A program made the position numbers and the translations under genes. From G963675935 sp963803125 (lineage in GTDB: Bacteria > Planctomycetota > Planctomycetia > Pirellulales > Thermoguttaceae): 64,000 nucleotides of DNA. Location of the stretch: positions 620,001 to 684,000 of the forward strand of contig CAWDLR010000003.1 of NCBI GenBank assembly GCA_963803125.1. Direction: 5' to 3'. Shown here piece after piece: positions 1 through 9,456 of the stretch (positions are counted from its first letter, which is position 1; every line of letters begins with the position of its first letter). A model generated the notes under the pieces. That model was given only the letters and a program-made list of their open reading frames with translations, made no database searches and was not told the origin of the DNA.

Positions 1-1775
1 GTGCATGCAGTAGGTGTGGCCCTTGCGCGCGTCGAAGTGCCGCCGGCGTGCGGCCGGGGTGTCGAGAACGACCGCCGCGGAAACGGCCACGTCACGGGCT
101 TTGCTGAAGGCTCGCGCCACGATTGTTTGAGGAGTAGTCTGGTTCAGTGCGACGAGCTGCGCCGCGCCCTGACGATTGAAGTAGTCCCACTGTGGCATGA
201 CGCCCGTATAGGTGCCGCCAGCCACCGCCAGGCTGCTCTTGCCGCTACGGGCCACGGCGGCGTCCCACTTTCCACCCTGGCAGAATCGCGACCATGCCTT
301 GTGCGGAAAGCGGATGCCCATCTCGCGATCTAACGCTCGCTGCGTGAGTTGCAGGCGAAGGCTGTCTGCGGTGCGCCGCAGCAGATTCGTCGCGATTGTG
401 GTCGGGCTGGCCAACTGCACCACGCTCGGGCCTTCGAGGGTCTTGAAGGTCAGACCGCCTGCGGTGCGGTTCGTCTCCAAGACCCGCTCCGCGAACTCGT
501 CGTAGACCATCGTGTCCCCGCGCAGGCCCAACTTCTGCACGTCGCAGACCGCCTCCTCCGGCTGGCCGGAATCGACAAAGAGGTAGATGCCGTTGGCAAC
601 GTCGCGGCCGTAGCGGACGATCGCCGGCGGCGTGTCCGAGAATCGCCCGGTGATGCGGTCGATTCCGGCGTCGCGCCGTCCCCATTCCAGCACCTTGCCC
701 TCGAAATTGACTGCCGCGGCGGCGCGGGCCGCGGCGGTCTTGCCGACCGCGGCCGCGGTCGACCTCAACTGGGCGGCGGGATCCCCCTCACGTCCGGCGA
801 GTTGAACGGCGCGGGAAATCGGGACTACTTTGCGCAGCACCCAGCGCTGATGGTCATACACGTCCGGCCGTGCGCAATACGCCGAGTAGTCCGCCCCGGC
901 AGCCGTGCCGCCGTCGGTATAGCCGAAGAAAACGACGCCATTGAAGAGCTTGCTCTTCAGGTAGGCGTCCAACTCGCCGCCGGAAAGGTGCTGCATGGTG
1001 AACTCGCCCAGGATGCCGTGCAGACCATTCTCCCGCGCCTGACGCGCATAGTTGATGGAGAACGGGAAGCCCTCGTTGCCGAAGAAGTCGATGTAGGCCA
1101 TGTACTTATCCGGGCAGCCGTTGGCGGCGATGCCCAGGCCGCGCGGCGTCAGCCGCCGCCTCAGCGTCTCCAGAAACTCCCGCGGGACTTTGCCGGCGTT
1201 GTCCAGAGCGATGCCGCCGTGAACCACGCCATCGGCCTCGAGTCCCTGAAGGTATCTGGCGATCACGGCCTTCACCAGGCCGTTCTCGGACGATAGATCC
1301 ATGCTGCCACAGACGTCGCCATACTCGCCCTTGGGGTCGTAACGCACCTTGGCGTACTTCGAGAGGCCCTTGACGCCGTAGTTGTGTGCCATCCAGGCAT
1401 CCAAGGCCAGCTTCGCCGCTTCGTCCTTGTCGCGCATCCGGCTGAAGTCGTAGCCGGGGCCCTTCAGTGAGGTCTCGACGACGTTGTCCCAGTAACGGAA
1501 GACAGCGATGCCGAGTCTTCTGATGCGCGCGGGTCATCGCTGCCCCAGACGATATCGTAGCCCAACTCGCTTACATCCGCGATGGCGCGCGAGGGCGTGC
1601 CGAACGCGATTCCGATCCCGCCGCGCCAGCCCGACAGGTCACGCCGAACCGATGCTGGTTTCGCGACTGCCGAGCCCGCCATGCCGAGGGTCCACAATGA
1701 CGCCGTGCTGACCGCCCATACCAATAGCCCCCTCCACGCCGCAGAGTGACTGGCCGCCGCCGATATGTAGAACAT
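1..1775 (-). CDS. Secreted glycoside-hydrolase-like protein, frameshifted, 3' end outside window
   Basis: The start at 1775 (ATG) begins a signal peptide with a long hydrophobic stretch (L-L-V-W-A-V-S-T-A-S-L-W-T-L-G-M-A-G-S-A-V-A) and a likely cleavage after A-V-A. The first frame runs to about residue 85 (G-Y-D-I-V-W-G-S-D-D-P). From about 1533 down to position 1 a second frame is open with no stop (Y-W-D-N-V-V-E-T-S, then A-L-D-N-A-G-K-V, then Y-I-D-F-F-G-N-E-G-F-P), so one indel between about 1467 and 1533 breaks the gene. The middle looks like a TIM-barrel carbohydrate-active enzyme and the far end like a beta-sandwich. That is a judgement from sequence style; I cannot name a GH family. 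The gene continues beyond the left edge. Confidence 0.55.
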
Positions 1776-1869
1776 TTGCAAGCCTCTCCAAGAGACGAAC
1801 TGCGTGACCAAGAAGACAATGCGCGAGTTGGCCGCTCGCGCTGCTGATGGGCTCTCTTTCATCGAGCGA

Positions 1870-2706
1870 CTACGTCTGCTCCGAAGTGCTCCGCAGCAAT
1901 TCGTTGTCGTACGCATCTTCCAGCTTGCGGATCGTTTCGGCAAGCTCCCCGTCCTGCTCCACCACCTTCGACACTTCCAGTTCCCAGGTTGTGCTGGCCT
2001 TGCGCAAGGGGGCCAGGTCAAGATGCAGACTCAGCAGCTTGGCCAACCGCTGTGTGACCGCCTCGATGCTGGCCGGGTTCGTGCCTTGCAGGTAGCCGGG
2101 AACCTCGGCAACCAGGGAGATCATGTCCACGCCAACCGCCTTGGCCTGCGTCATCAGATAGGTCGTGAAGGAACTCGGGCCGCGGTAGCCGCTGCGGCGA
2201 ACGGCGTACTTGTCCATCTCCGGCAACAATCTCGCATCGGAGCAGGTGACGTACAGCCGCGGCAGACGGGTGTGCGGCACGGCGCCGCCAAACGACCCGA
2301 CAAAGACGATCCGACGCACGCCCAGCCGCTCTGCCAACTGGAAAATGCACTGGCCGAAAGTTCGCCAGCGCAAGTGCGGCTCCTTGCCGATAAACAGCAG
2401 CAGGTTGCCGGCCGTATGACAATAGACGGTGTTCGTGGGCAACTCGAACTCCTTGATCAGCCCATCCTCAATCGTCACCGGCAGCCGAAACAACTCCGCC
2501 ACCTCCATCGAGCCGGGTATGTTGTAGATGTAGAACGGTTCAGGGTCGATTTCCGCGATCGACCGGGCCCGCAACAACTGGACAAGGTGCCGGACCGTGC
2601 CCGTGGAGACGTCGCCGCCGTCCATCCAACCCGTGAAGGCCAGCACCAAGGTCGCGTTGTGCAGCGACGGGGATTCGTGCAGCTTCAGGATATCATCTTC
2701 GCTCAC
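1870..2706 (-). CDS. PAC2 family protein (proteasome-assembly-chaperone-like)
   Basis: The protein is about 278 residues and has the PAC2 layout: an N-terminal strand with L-V-L-A-F-T-G-W-M-D-G-G-D, a Y-I-Y-N-I-P-G segment, the central V-F-V-G-S-F-G-G block, and a C-terminal helical tail rich in E/K. In actinobacteria and archaea PAC2 proteins relate to proteasome assembly; in planctomycetes their role is unknown. I chose the GTG start at 2706 because a GGAGAGG Shine-Dalgarno lies 8 bases upstream. An ATG at 2769 would give 299 residues but has no ribosome site. The gene follows queD at a 93-base gap and may be cotranscribed with it. Confidence 0.8.
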   Translation of the reverse strand: MSEDDILKLHESPSLHNATLVLAFTGWMDGGDVSTGTVRHLVQLLRARSIAEIDPEPFYIYNIPGSMEVAELFRLPVTIEDGLIKEFELPTNTVYCHTAGNLLLFIGKEPHLRWRTFGQCIFQLAERLGVRRIVFVGSFGGAVPHTRLPRLYVTCSDARLLPEMDKYAVRRSGYRGPSSFTTYLMTQAKAVGVDMISLVAEVPGYLQGTNPASIEAVTQRLAKLLSLHLDLAPLRKASTTWELEVSKVVEQDGELAETIRKLEDAYDNELLRSTSEQT

Positions 2707-2799
2707 GGTCTTAACCTCTCCGCAATCCAACGGAAACGCTCTTCGCGGGGTGGTTGCCGCGCAGGTCATTGGCCTTCGGCAACGTCCCGGGCAGCGTGA

Positions 2800-3225
2800 T
2801 CAGTGCTCCGCGTTTCCGCCCTGCGAGCCGCGATACGCGGCACAGCAATGGGGCGTCTCCCACAGTCGGACCTCAACGATTGGGAAGCCGCGCTCGGCCG
2901 CCGCCTCGAAGATCCGTTTGGCGATGTTCTCGGCGGTGGGGTTGACGTCCATCAAGTAGAGCGGCTCACCCAGCGCCTGAAATGCCGCTACCGCCGGATC
3001 GCCGCGGTCGAGGACCATGCGGTGGTCGAGGTTCTCGTCGATCCAGCGGCCGACGACTCGCTTGACCTCGTTGAAGTCGATGACCATGCCGTGGGCGTCG
3101 AGCCCCGAGGCGTCGAACGAGAGGATCACCCGGCCGTTGTGTCCGTGCAAATGCCGGCACTTGCCCTCGTAGTTCAACAGCCGATGGCCGTAACAGAAGT
3201 CGATTTCGCGGGAGACGGTAAACAT
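2800..3225 (-). CDS. queD: 6-carboxy-5,6,7,8-tetrahydropterin synthase QueD
   Basis: QueD converts 7,8-dihydroneopterin triphosphate to 6-carboxytetrahydropterin, an early step of queuosine (7-deazaguanine) biosynthesis in the cytoplasm. The 141-residue length is typical. The zinc ligands are visible as H14 and the C-R-H-L-H-G-H motif (H27 and H29), with the catalytic cysteine at C23. The N-L-D-H-R catalytic His segment and the conserved E in V-R-L-W-E-T are also present. It sits next to queC on the same strand, so the two probably form a queuosine unit. queE and queF are not in the window. Confidence 0.93.
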   Translation of the reverse strand: MFTVSREIDFCYGHRLLNYEGKCRHLHGHNGRVILSFDASGLDAHGMVIDFNEVKRVVGRWIDENLDHRMVLDRGDPAVAAFQALGEPLYLMDVNPTAENIAKRIFEAAAERGFPIVEVRLWETPHCCAAYRGSQGGNAEH

Positions 3226-3237
3226 GGTGTGGGGGGG

Positions 3238-3357
3238 AATGACGAAATCCGAAATCCGAAATCCGAATGACGAACGATGAAGAGCGTGTTTGCTAATTGG
3301 TCATTCGAGTTTTCTTCGTCATTCGGCTTTCGGATTTCGGCTTTCGGACTTCGTCAT
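3238..3357. repeat. Inverted GAAATCC/GGATTTC repeat between queD and queC, reaching into queC
   Basis: The left arm at about 3238-3277 repeats the unit AATCCGAA, and the right arm at about 3306-3357 repeats TTCGGATTTC and GGCTTTCGG, so the arms are inverted copies of a 7-8 base tandem unit. The right arm covers the last twelve codons of queC (M-T-K-S-E-S-R-N-P-K-A-E) and its stop codon, which means the repeat supplies the QueC C-terminus. Confidence 0.75.
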
Positions 3358-4053
3358 TCCCCCTTCTCCTTTCATAACATCTGCTGTCAACGCATACTCC
3401 GTCGGGTCCTCGATCCCCGCTTCGGCGAAGGCGGCTTGCCGCTCGCCGCACTTGTTGCAGCGGCCGCAGTGGACGCTGCGGTCGGGAGCGATGCAGGAGA
3501 ACGTCAGTTCCAGCGGCAGCCCCTGCCCGCGGAGCACGACGTCGGCCTTCCGCAGTTTGCCGAAGGGATGCTCGATCGAAACCCGCTTGCCGCTGGCCTG
3601 CGCCAGTGCCGCTTCGAAGCGGTGGAAGAACCCGTCGCTGGCGTCGGCGAAGGGGTTGGCCGCCAGCGTGGCCAGCGCCAGCCGGCCGATCTCGTGCATG
3701 CCGCACCACAGCAGCGGCTTGATGCAGAGCAGGGCATTGCGGCCGGGCAGATAGACGGCTTCGTCGGGGCTTCCCGCCCCGGGCACGTCGCGGCCCGCGA
3801 TGCTCCAATGTTGGCCGTACAGATCGGCCAGCGGCAGGTCAAAGACCCGCAACTCCTCAAGTCGCGGCGCGGCCACGGCGTTGAGAAAAGCCCGCAGCGC
3901 CGACAGTTCTTCGCGTTCCCAAGCCAATCCGCAGCGAACGTAGAACGGAAACACCCGGTATCCCTGCCGCAGCAGGTCCGCCGCCAGCACGCAGCTATCG
4001 ACGCCGCCGCTGGCGAGCACTCCGATCGTCGCTGGCGATGTTGGTGTCGGCAT
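3319..4053 (-). CDS. queC: 7-cyano-7-deazaguanine synthase QueC
   Basis: QueC converts 7-carboxy-7-deazaguanine to preQ0 using ATP and ammonia. The PP-loop ATPase motif S-G-G-V-D-S is at residues 15-20. The C-terminal zinc site has the spacing C-x8-C-x2-C-x2-C (F-S-C...V-H-C-G-R-C-N-K-C). The middle contains Y-L-P-G-R-N-A, which is typical of the family. Length is 244 residues against about 220-235 normally; the extra tail (M-T-K-S-E-S-R-N-P-K-A-E) is encoded by an intergenic repeat. It lies just upstream of queD in transcription. Confidence 0.92.
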   Translation of the reverse strand: MPTPTSPATIGVLASGGVDSCVLAADLLRQGYRVFPFYVRCGLAWEREELSALRAFLNAVAAPRLEELRVFDLPLADLYGQHWSIAGRDVPGAGSPDEAVYLPGRNALLCIKPLLWCGMHEIGRLALATLAANPFADASDGFFHRFEAALAQASGKRVSIEHPFGKLRKADVVLRGQGLPLELTFSCIAPDRSVHCGRCNKCGERQAAFAEAGIEDPTEYALTADVMKGEGGMTKSESRNPKAE

Positions 4054-4085
4054 AGAGGCGCATCCACGACGGGCTCGGCTACCCG

Positions 4086-4749
4086 CTACTCGTCATCGTC
4101 AGACTTGTCCTTGTCCTCGCCAGCGGACTCATCTTGGCCGGCAGCCTTCTGGCTGTCGAGCCGGGCTTGGATTGCAGAGGTAATGTCGGTCGCCGACGAG
4201 TACCAGACGACGGGACGGTTGATGTACGTGAGAACGGTCTGCGCGTTGCTTATGTCGGCCGTCTGTTCGGCAACGCGAATCACGGTGTCGATCCCCTGTT
4301 GTTTGGCGTAGGCGGCCACCTCGGCCTCCATCCGCTTGTAGGAGTCAAGGTAGACGCGTGCCTCGCGAGTGATGAACGTCTTCTTCTGTAGCGCGACGGA
4401 TGCCTCCAACGCGGCTTCAAGCTTGTTCTGCTCCTCCTCCTGCTTCATCCGCTCGTCCGAGCCCGCGGGCAGTTTCTCCAACTCCTCGCGCTGCGATTTG
4501 AGCTTCTCTCGCTCGGCCTTCACTTTCGTCTCGGCCTTCGTCACGTCGCCCTTCATCTTCTCCATCTCGGCCTTGAACTGCTTCGAAATCCTTGAAGAGC
4601 CGAGCAACGTCCAGCACGGCGACTATGCCCGGCGTGCGGCGGGCGGTCTTGGTCTCCTTGGCGGAGCAGAGGCCCCGCTCTCCCCCTCCGGTTCCAGCGA
4701 TGATCAACGCCACCCCGACCAACCCAATGGCAATGTAAGAGCGAGTCAT
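4086..4749 (-). CDS. OmpH/Skp family periplasmic chaperone-like protein, frameshifted
   Basis: The ATG at 4749 has an AAAGGA ribosome site 8 bases upstream and starts a signal peptide (M-T-R-S-Y-I-A-I-G-L-V-G-V-A-L-I-I-A-G). It is followed by V-A-V-L-D-V-A-R-L-F-K-D, the usual start of the mature Skp/OmpH fold. After a shift near 4575-4600 the frame continues as F-K-A-E-M-E-K-M-K-G-D-V, with a long coiled coil and a compact C-terminal part. The tail is acidic (E-D-K-D-K-S-D-D-D-E). Skp family proteins hold unfolded outer-membrane proteins in the periplasm. The frameshift may be an assembly error, because both halves are well preserved. Confidence 0.75.
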
Positions 4750-4855
4750 TCGAGAAATCCTTTCCTTTATCGAGTGCGAAGGCAAGCCCCACCAATATCC
4801 GTGCGATCTCCGCTCGTCAATCCCCCCCCTTGCAGGCAGGAGAACTGCAAAACAC

Positions 4856-5024
4856 CTCGTTCCCACGCTCTGCGTGAGACTGTCTTGGAATTCGGGATGT
4901 AGGAGGCGACTCCTGTCGCCGATTGGGGCTCCGCAGCCGCGCGATCGGCGTCAGGAGACGCCTCCTACAGCCTGTTTCTGTGGCGGTAATTCCAGGACAG
5001 CCTCACGCAGAGCGTAGGAACGAG
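4856..5024. repeat. Nested palindrome: MITE-like element A (copy 1) inside a CGTTCCCACGC repeat
   Basis: The outer arms (4856-4878 and 5002-5024) are inverted copies of CTCGTTCCCACGCTCTGCG with one mismatch. Inside lie the inner arms shared by the element A family: TGTAGGAGGCGACTCCTG at about 4898-4915 and the inverse ending GCCTCCTACAGCC. The ends of the inner element read ACTGTCTTGGAATT and AATTCCAGGACAG. Other copies are at 20263, 32829 and 40278. This covers most of the 408-base gap between the Skp-like gene and the oxidoreductase gene. Confidence 0.85.
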
Positions 5025-5157
5025 AGTTTTTGGGATCGTGCAGCCGTCCCGCCTGTGCAGCATTGCGCTATTGAAATGGGTCGCGGCCGTGGTACAACAG
5101 GGGGTAATCGGGCGTTCCGGCCTTCCTACCCACCGTACCCTTACAGGACTCTCAGCC

Positions 5158-6453
5158 ATGCAGCGAACCGATCTGACCCGTCGTGATTTTCTGTGCGCTT
5201 CGGCGGCCGCGGGGGCGGCGACGCTGGCAGTGCCGGCGCTGCTTCACGCAAAATCGCCCAACAGCAAGCTCAACGTCGCGGTGATCGGCCCCTGCGGCCG
5301 CGGCGAGGCCCAACTCGAAGCCGCCGCCGCGATGGAGAATGTCGTGGCCGTCTGCGACATCGACGACAATAACCTGGCGGCCGTCGCCCGCAGGCATCCC
5401 AAGGCCAGGACTTACGTCGATTTCCGCAAGATGCTCGACGCGATGCACAAGTCGATCGACGTGGTGATGGTCAGCACGCCGGACCATAATCACGCCCCCG
5501 CCGCCGCGATGGCCATGCGGCTGGGCAAACATTGCTACTGCGAAAAGCCGCTGACCCACTCGGTCTACGAAACCCGCGTGCTGGCCGAGATCGCCAAACA
5601 GCAGAAGCTCGTCACGCAGATGGGCACGCAGATCCATGCCGAGGACAACTATCGCCGCGTGGTCGAGATTGTCCAGTCGGGGGCGATCGGTCCGGTCACC
5701 GAGGTGTTGGTGTGGTGCAGCAAGTCATGGGGCGACGGCGGCCGGCCCAAAGAGACGCCCCCCGTGCCCAAGAACATCCACTGGGACCAGTGGATCGGCC
5801 CGGCCCGGTTCCGCCCGTATCATCCCTGTTATTTGCCGTTCTACTGGCGGCGGTGGTGGGATTTCGGCAACGGCACCTTGGGCGACATGGCCTGCCACAT
5901 CATGGACATCGCTTTTTGGGCGTTGAACCTGCGATACCCGACGACTATCGTGGCCGAGGGTCCGCCGGTCAGCAGCGAGGGTTGCCCCATGAAGTTGACG
6001 GTTCGCTACGAGTATCCCGCCCGCGGCGAGATGCCGCCGGTGAAGCTGACCTGGTACGACGGCGACAATCCGCCGCCCTTTCCCACCGGCCACGATATTC
6101 CCAACGGCGGGCTCGGCGCACTGTTCATCGGCAAGGAGGGGATGCTGCGGGCGGATTACGGCTCGCGGACGCTTTACCCGCGGGAAAAATTCGCGAACTT
6201 CAAGCCGCCGGCGCAGACGATCGCCAATTCGATCGGTCACCACAAGGAGTTCTTCGAGGCGTGCAAGAGCGGCGGGCCGACGACCTGCAATTTCGACTAT
6301 TCCGGCGCCCTGACCGAGGCCGTCTTGCTGGGCACAGTGGCCTATCGCGTGGGCAAGCGGCTCCAGTGGGACCCGGTGAACCTCAAGGCGACAAATTGCC
6401 CGGCGGCCGACCGCTATCTCCGCCCCCACTATCGCAAAGGCTGGACTCTCTAA
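5158..6453 (+). CDS. Gfo/Idh/MocA family oxidoreductase, Tat-exported
   Basis: This is a 431-residue NAD(P)-dependent sugar or inositol dehydrogenase-type enzyme. The N-terminus carries a twin-arginine signal (T-R-R-D-F-L-C-A-S-A-A-A-G-A), which indicates export of the folded protein, as is common for planctomycete members. The Rossmann start V-A-V-I-G-P-C-G-R-G differs from the usual G-x-G-x-x-G. The catalytic E-K-P motif is in H-C-Y-C-E-K-P-L-T-H. The C-terminal half includes W-D-Q-W-I-G-P-A and W-R-R-W-W-D-F-G-N-G, the typical secreted subgroup. I chose the ATG at 5158 because it starts the Tat signal; an upstream ATG at 5038 reads through a repeat. Substrate is unknown. Confidence 0.9.
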   Translation: MQRTDLTRRDFLCASAAAGAATLAVPALLHAKSPNSKLNVAVIGPCGRGEAQLEAAAAMENVVAVCDIDDNNLAAVARRHPKARTYVDFRKMLDAMHKSIDVVMVSTPDHNHAPAAAMAMRLGKHCYCEKPLTHSVYETRVLAEIAKQQKLVTQMGTQIHAEDNYRRVVEIVQSGAIGPVTEVLVWCSKSWGDGGRPKETPPVPKNIHWDQWIGPARFRPYHPCYLPFYWRRWWDFGNGTLGDMACHIMDIAFWALNLRYPTTIVAEGPPVSSEGCPMKLTVRYEYPARGEMPPVKLTWYDGDNPPPFPTGHDIPNGGLGALFIGKEGMLRADYGSRTLYPREKFANFKPPAQTIANSIGHHKEFFEACKSGGPTTCNFDYSGALTEAVLLGTVAYRVGKRLQWDPVNLKATNCPAADRYLRPHYRKGWTL

Positions 6454-6488
6454 CGTCCGCCCGGAGCGACGTGGTTGGTGCCAAGAGC

Positions 6489-6632
6489 CGTAGGTTATGC
6501 TTTAGCATAACGGAAGATTCTGTGCGCGTGAGCGTTATGCTAAAGCATAACCTACGCGCAGCATGAGCGTTATGCTAAAGCATAACCTACGCGCAGCATG
6601 AGCGTTATGCTAAAGCATAACCTACGCGCAGC
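6489..6632. repeat. Three 35-bp tandem repeats (TTATGCTAAAGCATAA) plus an inverted copy
   Basis: Direct copies of a 35-base unit start at 6531, 6566 and 6601. Each contains the perfect palindrome TTATGCTAAAGCATAA followed by CCTACGCGCAGC. An inverted copy of the same core lies at 6489-6512. The block follows the oxidoreductase gene and precedes the tetR promoter; it may act as a transcription barrier, but this is inference. Confidence 0.85.
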
Positions 6633-6690
6633 CCCGCACCCTCAACCGATGTCCCACCAAATCGTGGGGATTCCACCTTCCGCCGCCGCT

Positions 6691-6712
6691 ATTGTGAATA
6701 TATAATCACAAT
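6691..6712. promoter_or_regulatory. Probable TetR operator over a -10 box
   Basis: The site is a 22-base inverted repeat with 7-base arms, ATTGTGA and TCACAAT, and an 8-base centre. It contains a perfect -10 hexamer TATAAT at 6701-6706 and lies 13 bases before the TetR start at 6725. Its position fits autorepression of the TetR-exporter operon. No clear -35 box is seen. Confidence 0.65.
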
Positions 6713-6724
6713 AGAGGCTTTGCT

Positions 6725-7324
6725 ATGGCAGAGGAAAAACTAGACACGCAGATTCGCCGCGAGCAGATCGCCGAGGCGGCGCTGGGGCTGGTCGCCACGC
6801 AGGGGCTGCGGCGGCTGAGCGTCGCGGCGGTGGCACGCCGCGTCGGACTTGTCCCCTCGGGCATCTACCGCCACTTCAAGAACAAGGACGAAATCCTCGA
6901 CGCGGTCCTCGATCGGGTCGAACAGCGGCTGCTGGCCAACGTCAAGGCGTCGCGCGAGCAGCACGCCGACGCTTTGGATTGTCTGAAAGACGTGCTGATG
7001 CGGCATATCCGCTTCTTGCGGGAAGGAAAGGTGATTTCCATCCCGCGGATGATCTTCGCCGACGACGCCCACGGCGACAATCCCCAGCGGAGGCGGCGCG
7101 TTCTCAAAGTCTTCGAGCGATATACCGGCCAGGTTGCCGAGATCGTACGGCTGGGGCAATCGCAGGGGCGCATCCGGTCCGACGCGGACGCGCAGACGGT
7201 TGCCGTGATGCTGTTCGGGATCATCGTCCCCGCCGGAATCCTCTGGCATCTGACCGACGGCGGATTCGACGTGACCCGCCACGCCCAGAGGGCATGGAAG
7301 CTCTTTTCGGCGGCCGTTATATAA
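6725..7324 (+). CDS. TetR/AcrR family transcriptional regulator (CecR-like position)
   Basis: The protein is 199 residues. The N-terminal helix-turn-helix spans about residues 28-50 (L-S-V-A-A-V-A-R-R-V-G-L then G-I-Y-R-H-F-K-N-K). The C-terminal ligand-binding domain is helical (D-V-L-M-R-H-I-R-F-L, then A-V-M-L-F-G-I-I-V-P). It is followed 58 bases later by a membrane-fusion protein, two ABC ATPases and two permeases, the same order as E. coli cecR-ybhG-ybhF-ybhS-ybhR, so it probably represses the exporter in response to a drug-like compound. A matching inverted repeat lies just upstream at 6691-6712. Confidence 0.87.
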   Translation: MAEEKLDTQIRREQIAEAALGLVATQGLRRLSVAAVARRVGLVPSGIYRHFKNKDEILDAVLDRVEQRLLANVKASREQHADALDCLKDVLMRHIRFLREGKVISIPRMIFADDAHGDNPQRRRRVLKVFERYTGQVAEIVRLGQSQGRIRSDADAQTVAVMLFGIIVPAGILWHLTDGGFDVTRHAQRAWKLFSAAVI

Positions 7325-7382
7325 CCCGCAAAATGCCCAGACTCACCAGAAAGTGAATTATGGTTCACAGCGGAGTAGCAGC

Positions 7383-8533
7383 ATGAAATCGAGATTGGCC
7401 GGTTTTGCTTTCCTCGCGCTCCTCGTCGCCGGCGGGGCGTTCGCCTATTGGCATTTCTATATGCCCCGCCAGACCACGGACGGGCGAATCCGCGTCTCGG
7501 GCAATATCGAGACCACCGAGGCCCAAGTCGCCTTCAAGATCCCCGGCCGCGTCGTGCAGCGATTGGTCGACGAGGGCTATGACGTTAAGAAAGGAGAGAC
7601 CATAGCCCTGTTGGACACCGGTGACCTGGAATGCACCGTCGCCATGCGCAAAGCCGACCTTGGCGTGGCCGAGGCGGCGCTGGCGGCGCTGCTGGCCGGT
7701 TCGCGGCCGCAGGAGATTGCCTCGGCAAAGGCGGCCTGGGAAAAGGCCGAGCACGCCCTGGCCGACCTGGAGGCGGGCTTGCGGGCGCAGGAGATCGTCG
7801 CCGCCGAAGCCACAGTCGCCACGGCCGCGGCCGAGGAGAACCGGTGCTGGCCGAATATCACCGCGAAACACCGCTGTTCCAACGCGGAACGATTTCGTCG
7901 GAGGAATTCGACGCCGCCAAGGCCACCTACCAGGTCGCCGTGGGGCGGCATCGCCAGGCTGTCGCCCAATTGAAGCTCGCCCAGGAGGGATACCGCAAGC
8001 AGCAGATCGAAGAGGCCCGCTCCACGGCGGCGCAGGCCAAGGCCCAATACGACCTGGTGAAGGCCGGTCCGCGGCAGGAGGACATCGACCAGGGCAAGCA
8101 GCGCGTCAAGCAGGCCAAGGCCGCGCTGGCCCTGGCCGAGACCCAACTTGGTTACGCGACGGTCGGCTCGCCGCTGACCGGCGTGGTGCTGTCGAAGAAC
8201 ATCGAGCCCGGCGAGTACGTCGCCCCCGGCACCGCGGTAGTGACCGTCGGCGATCTGGTCAACGTCTGGCTGCGGGCCTACATCGAGGAAGGCGACCTTG
8301 GCCGGGTGAAAGTCGGCCAGCGCGCATCGGTCACCAACGACACGTTCCCCGGCAAGAAATACGAGGGCGTCGTCTCTTTCATCGCCGCGGACGCCGAGTT
8401 CACGCCCAAGAACGTGCAAACCCAGAAAGAGCGGGTCAAACTGGTTTATCGCATCAAGATCGACATTAAAAATCCCAACAGGGAACTGAAGCCGGGAATG
8501 CCGGCCGACGCGGCGATTGAAACCACGCCATGA
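7383..8533 (+). CDS. HlyD/YbhG-type membrane fusion protein, frameshifted
   Basis: This is the periplasmic adaptor of the ABC exporter. The start at 7383 gives a hydrophobic anchor (F-A-F-L-A-L-L-V-A-G-G-A-F-A-Y-W), then R-V-S-G-N-I-E-T-T-E-A-Q-V-A-F-K and G-R-V-V, the lipoyl-type half. The first frame is lost near 7835-7850 at a G run (A-A-A-E-E-N-R) and resumes as V-L-A-E-Y-H-R-E-T-P-L-F-Q-R-G, through the coiled-coil hairpin and a second lipoyl half (L-G-Y-A-T-V-G-S-P-L-T-G-V-V). Both frames are clearly parts of one protein of about 383 residues. The stop overlaps the start of the ATPase gene at 8530. Confidence 0.85.
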
Positions 8534-9453
8534 ACGCCATCGAAACCGACCACCTGACGAAGCGATTCGGCGATCTGGCCGCGGTGGACGGGCTCACGTT
8601 GTCGGTGGCCGAGGGGGAGATCTTCGGCCTGGTCGGGCCCGACGGCGCGGGAAAGACGACTGCCATCCGGCTGCTCTGTTCGATCATGGAGCCCAGCGCC
8701 GGCGACGCCTGGGTGGCGGGCCACCACGTCGTTCGCGATGCCGAACCGATCAAGGAGAAGATTGGCTACATGAGCCAGCGCTTCGGCCTGTACAACGATC
8801 TGACCGTGATGGAGAACCTCGACTTCTACGCCGACGTCTACAGCGAACCGCGCCGCGGCCGCCGCGAGAAGATCGAGCGCCTGCTGAGCTTCAGCAACCT
8901 CACGCCCTTCAAGCGACGCCTGGCCGGCAACCTCTCCGGCGGAATGAAGCAGAAACTCGGCCTGGCCTGTGCGCTGATCCACACGCCGCAAGTCCTCTTT
9001 CTCGACGAGCCGACCAACGGCGTCGATCCGGTGTCGCGCCGCGATTTCTGGCGAATCCTGCACGAGTTGCATTCGGAAAAAGTGACGATTTTCGTCTCGA
9101 CGGCCTACCTCGACGAGGCCGATCGCTGCGACCGCGTCGGTCTGATCCACCGCGGCCGCCTGCTGGCCTGCGACACGCCCCGCGAACTGAAGAAACTGAT
9201 GCGCGGGACGATCCTGGAAATCCGCATGGACGATCCGCGGCCGGCGGTGCCCGTGCTGCGGCGGCGGCTGGCGGGTGCGACCGTAGGACTCTTCGGCGAT
9301 CGGCTGCACGTGGTAAGTCTCGAACCGGAGCGGACCGCCGCCGAAGCGCAAGCCGCCCTGGCCGACGCCGGCTTGCGGGTGCTCGGCATCCGCACGATCG
9401 AGCCCTCGCTGGAGGACGTGTTCATTTCCGTGCTGGCGGAGAGGGGAGATTAA
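8530..9453 (+). CDS. ABC exporter ATP-binding protein, first of two (YbhF N-half-like)
   Basis: This 307-residue ATPase has Walker A (G-P-D-G-A-G-K-T-T, residues about 37-45), the signature L-S-G-G-M-K-Q, and Walker B (V-L-F-L-D-E-P-T-N). The last 80 residues are an extra domain ending in S-L-E-D-V-F-I, typical of CcmA/YbhF exporters. In E. coli YbhF the two ATPase halves are fused; here they are separate genes. Its start overlaps the adaptor gene by four bases, so translation is probably coupled. Confidence 0.9.
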   Translation: MNAIETDHLTKRFGDLAAVDGLTLSVAEGEIFGLVGPDGAGKTTAIRLLCSIMEPSAGDAWVAGHHVVRDAEPIKEKIGYMSQRFGLYNDLTVMENLDFYADVYSEPRRGRREKIERLLSFSNLTPFKRRLAGNLSGGMKQKLGLACALIHTPQVLFLDEPTNGVDPVSRRDFWRILHELHSEKVTIFVSTAYLDEADRCDRVGLIHRGRLLACDTPRELKKLMRGTILEIRMDDPRPAVPVLRRRLAGATVGLFGDRLHVVSLEPERTAAEAQAALADAGLRVLGIRTIEPSLEDVFISVLAERGD

Positions 9454-9456
9454 AGA

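Noticed and set aside
6489..6632. CRISPR array in the 35-bp tandem repeats
   Set aside because: Only three copies without spacers, and the unit is itself a palindrome.
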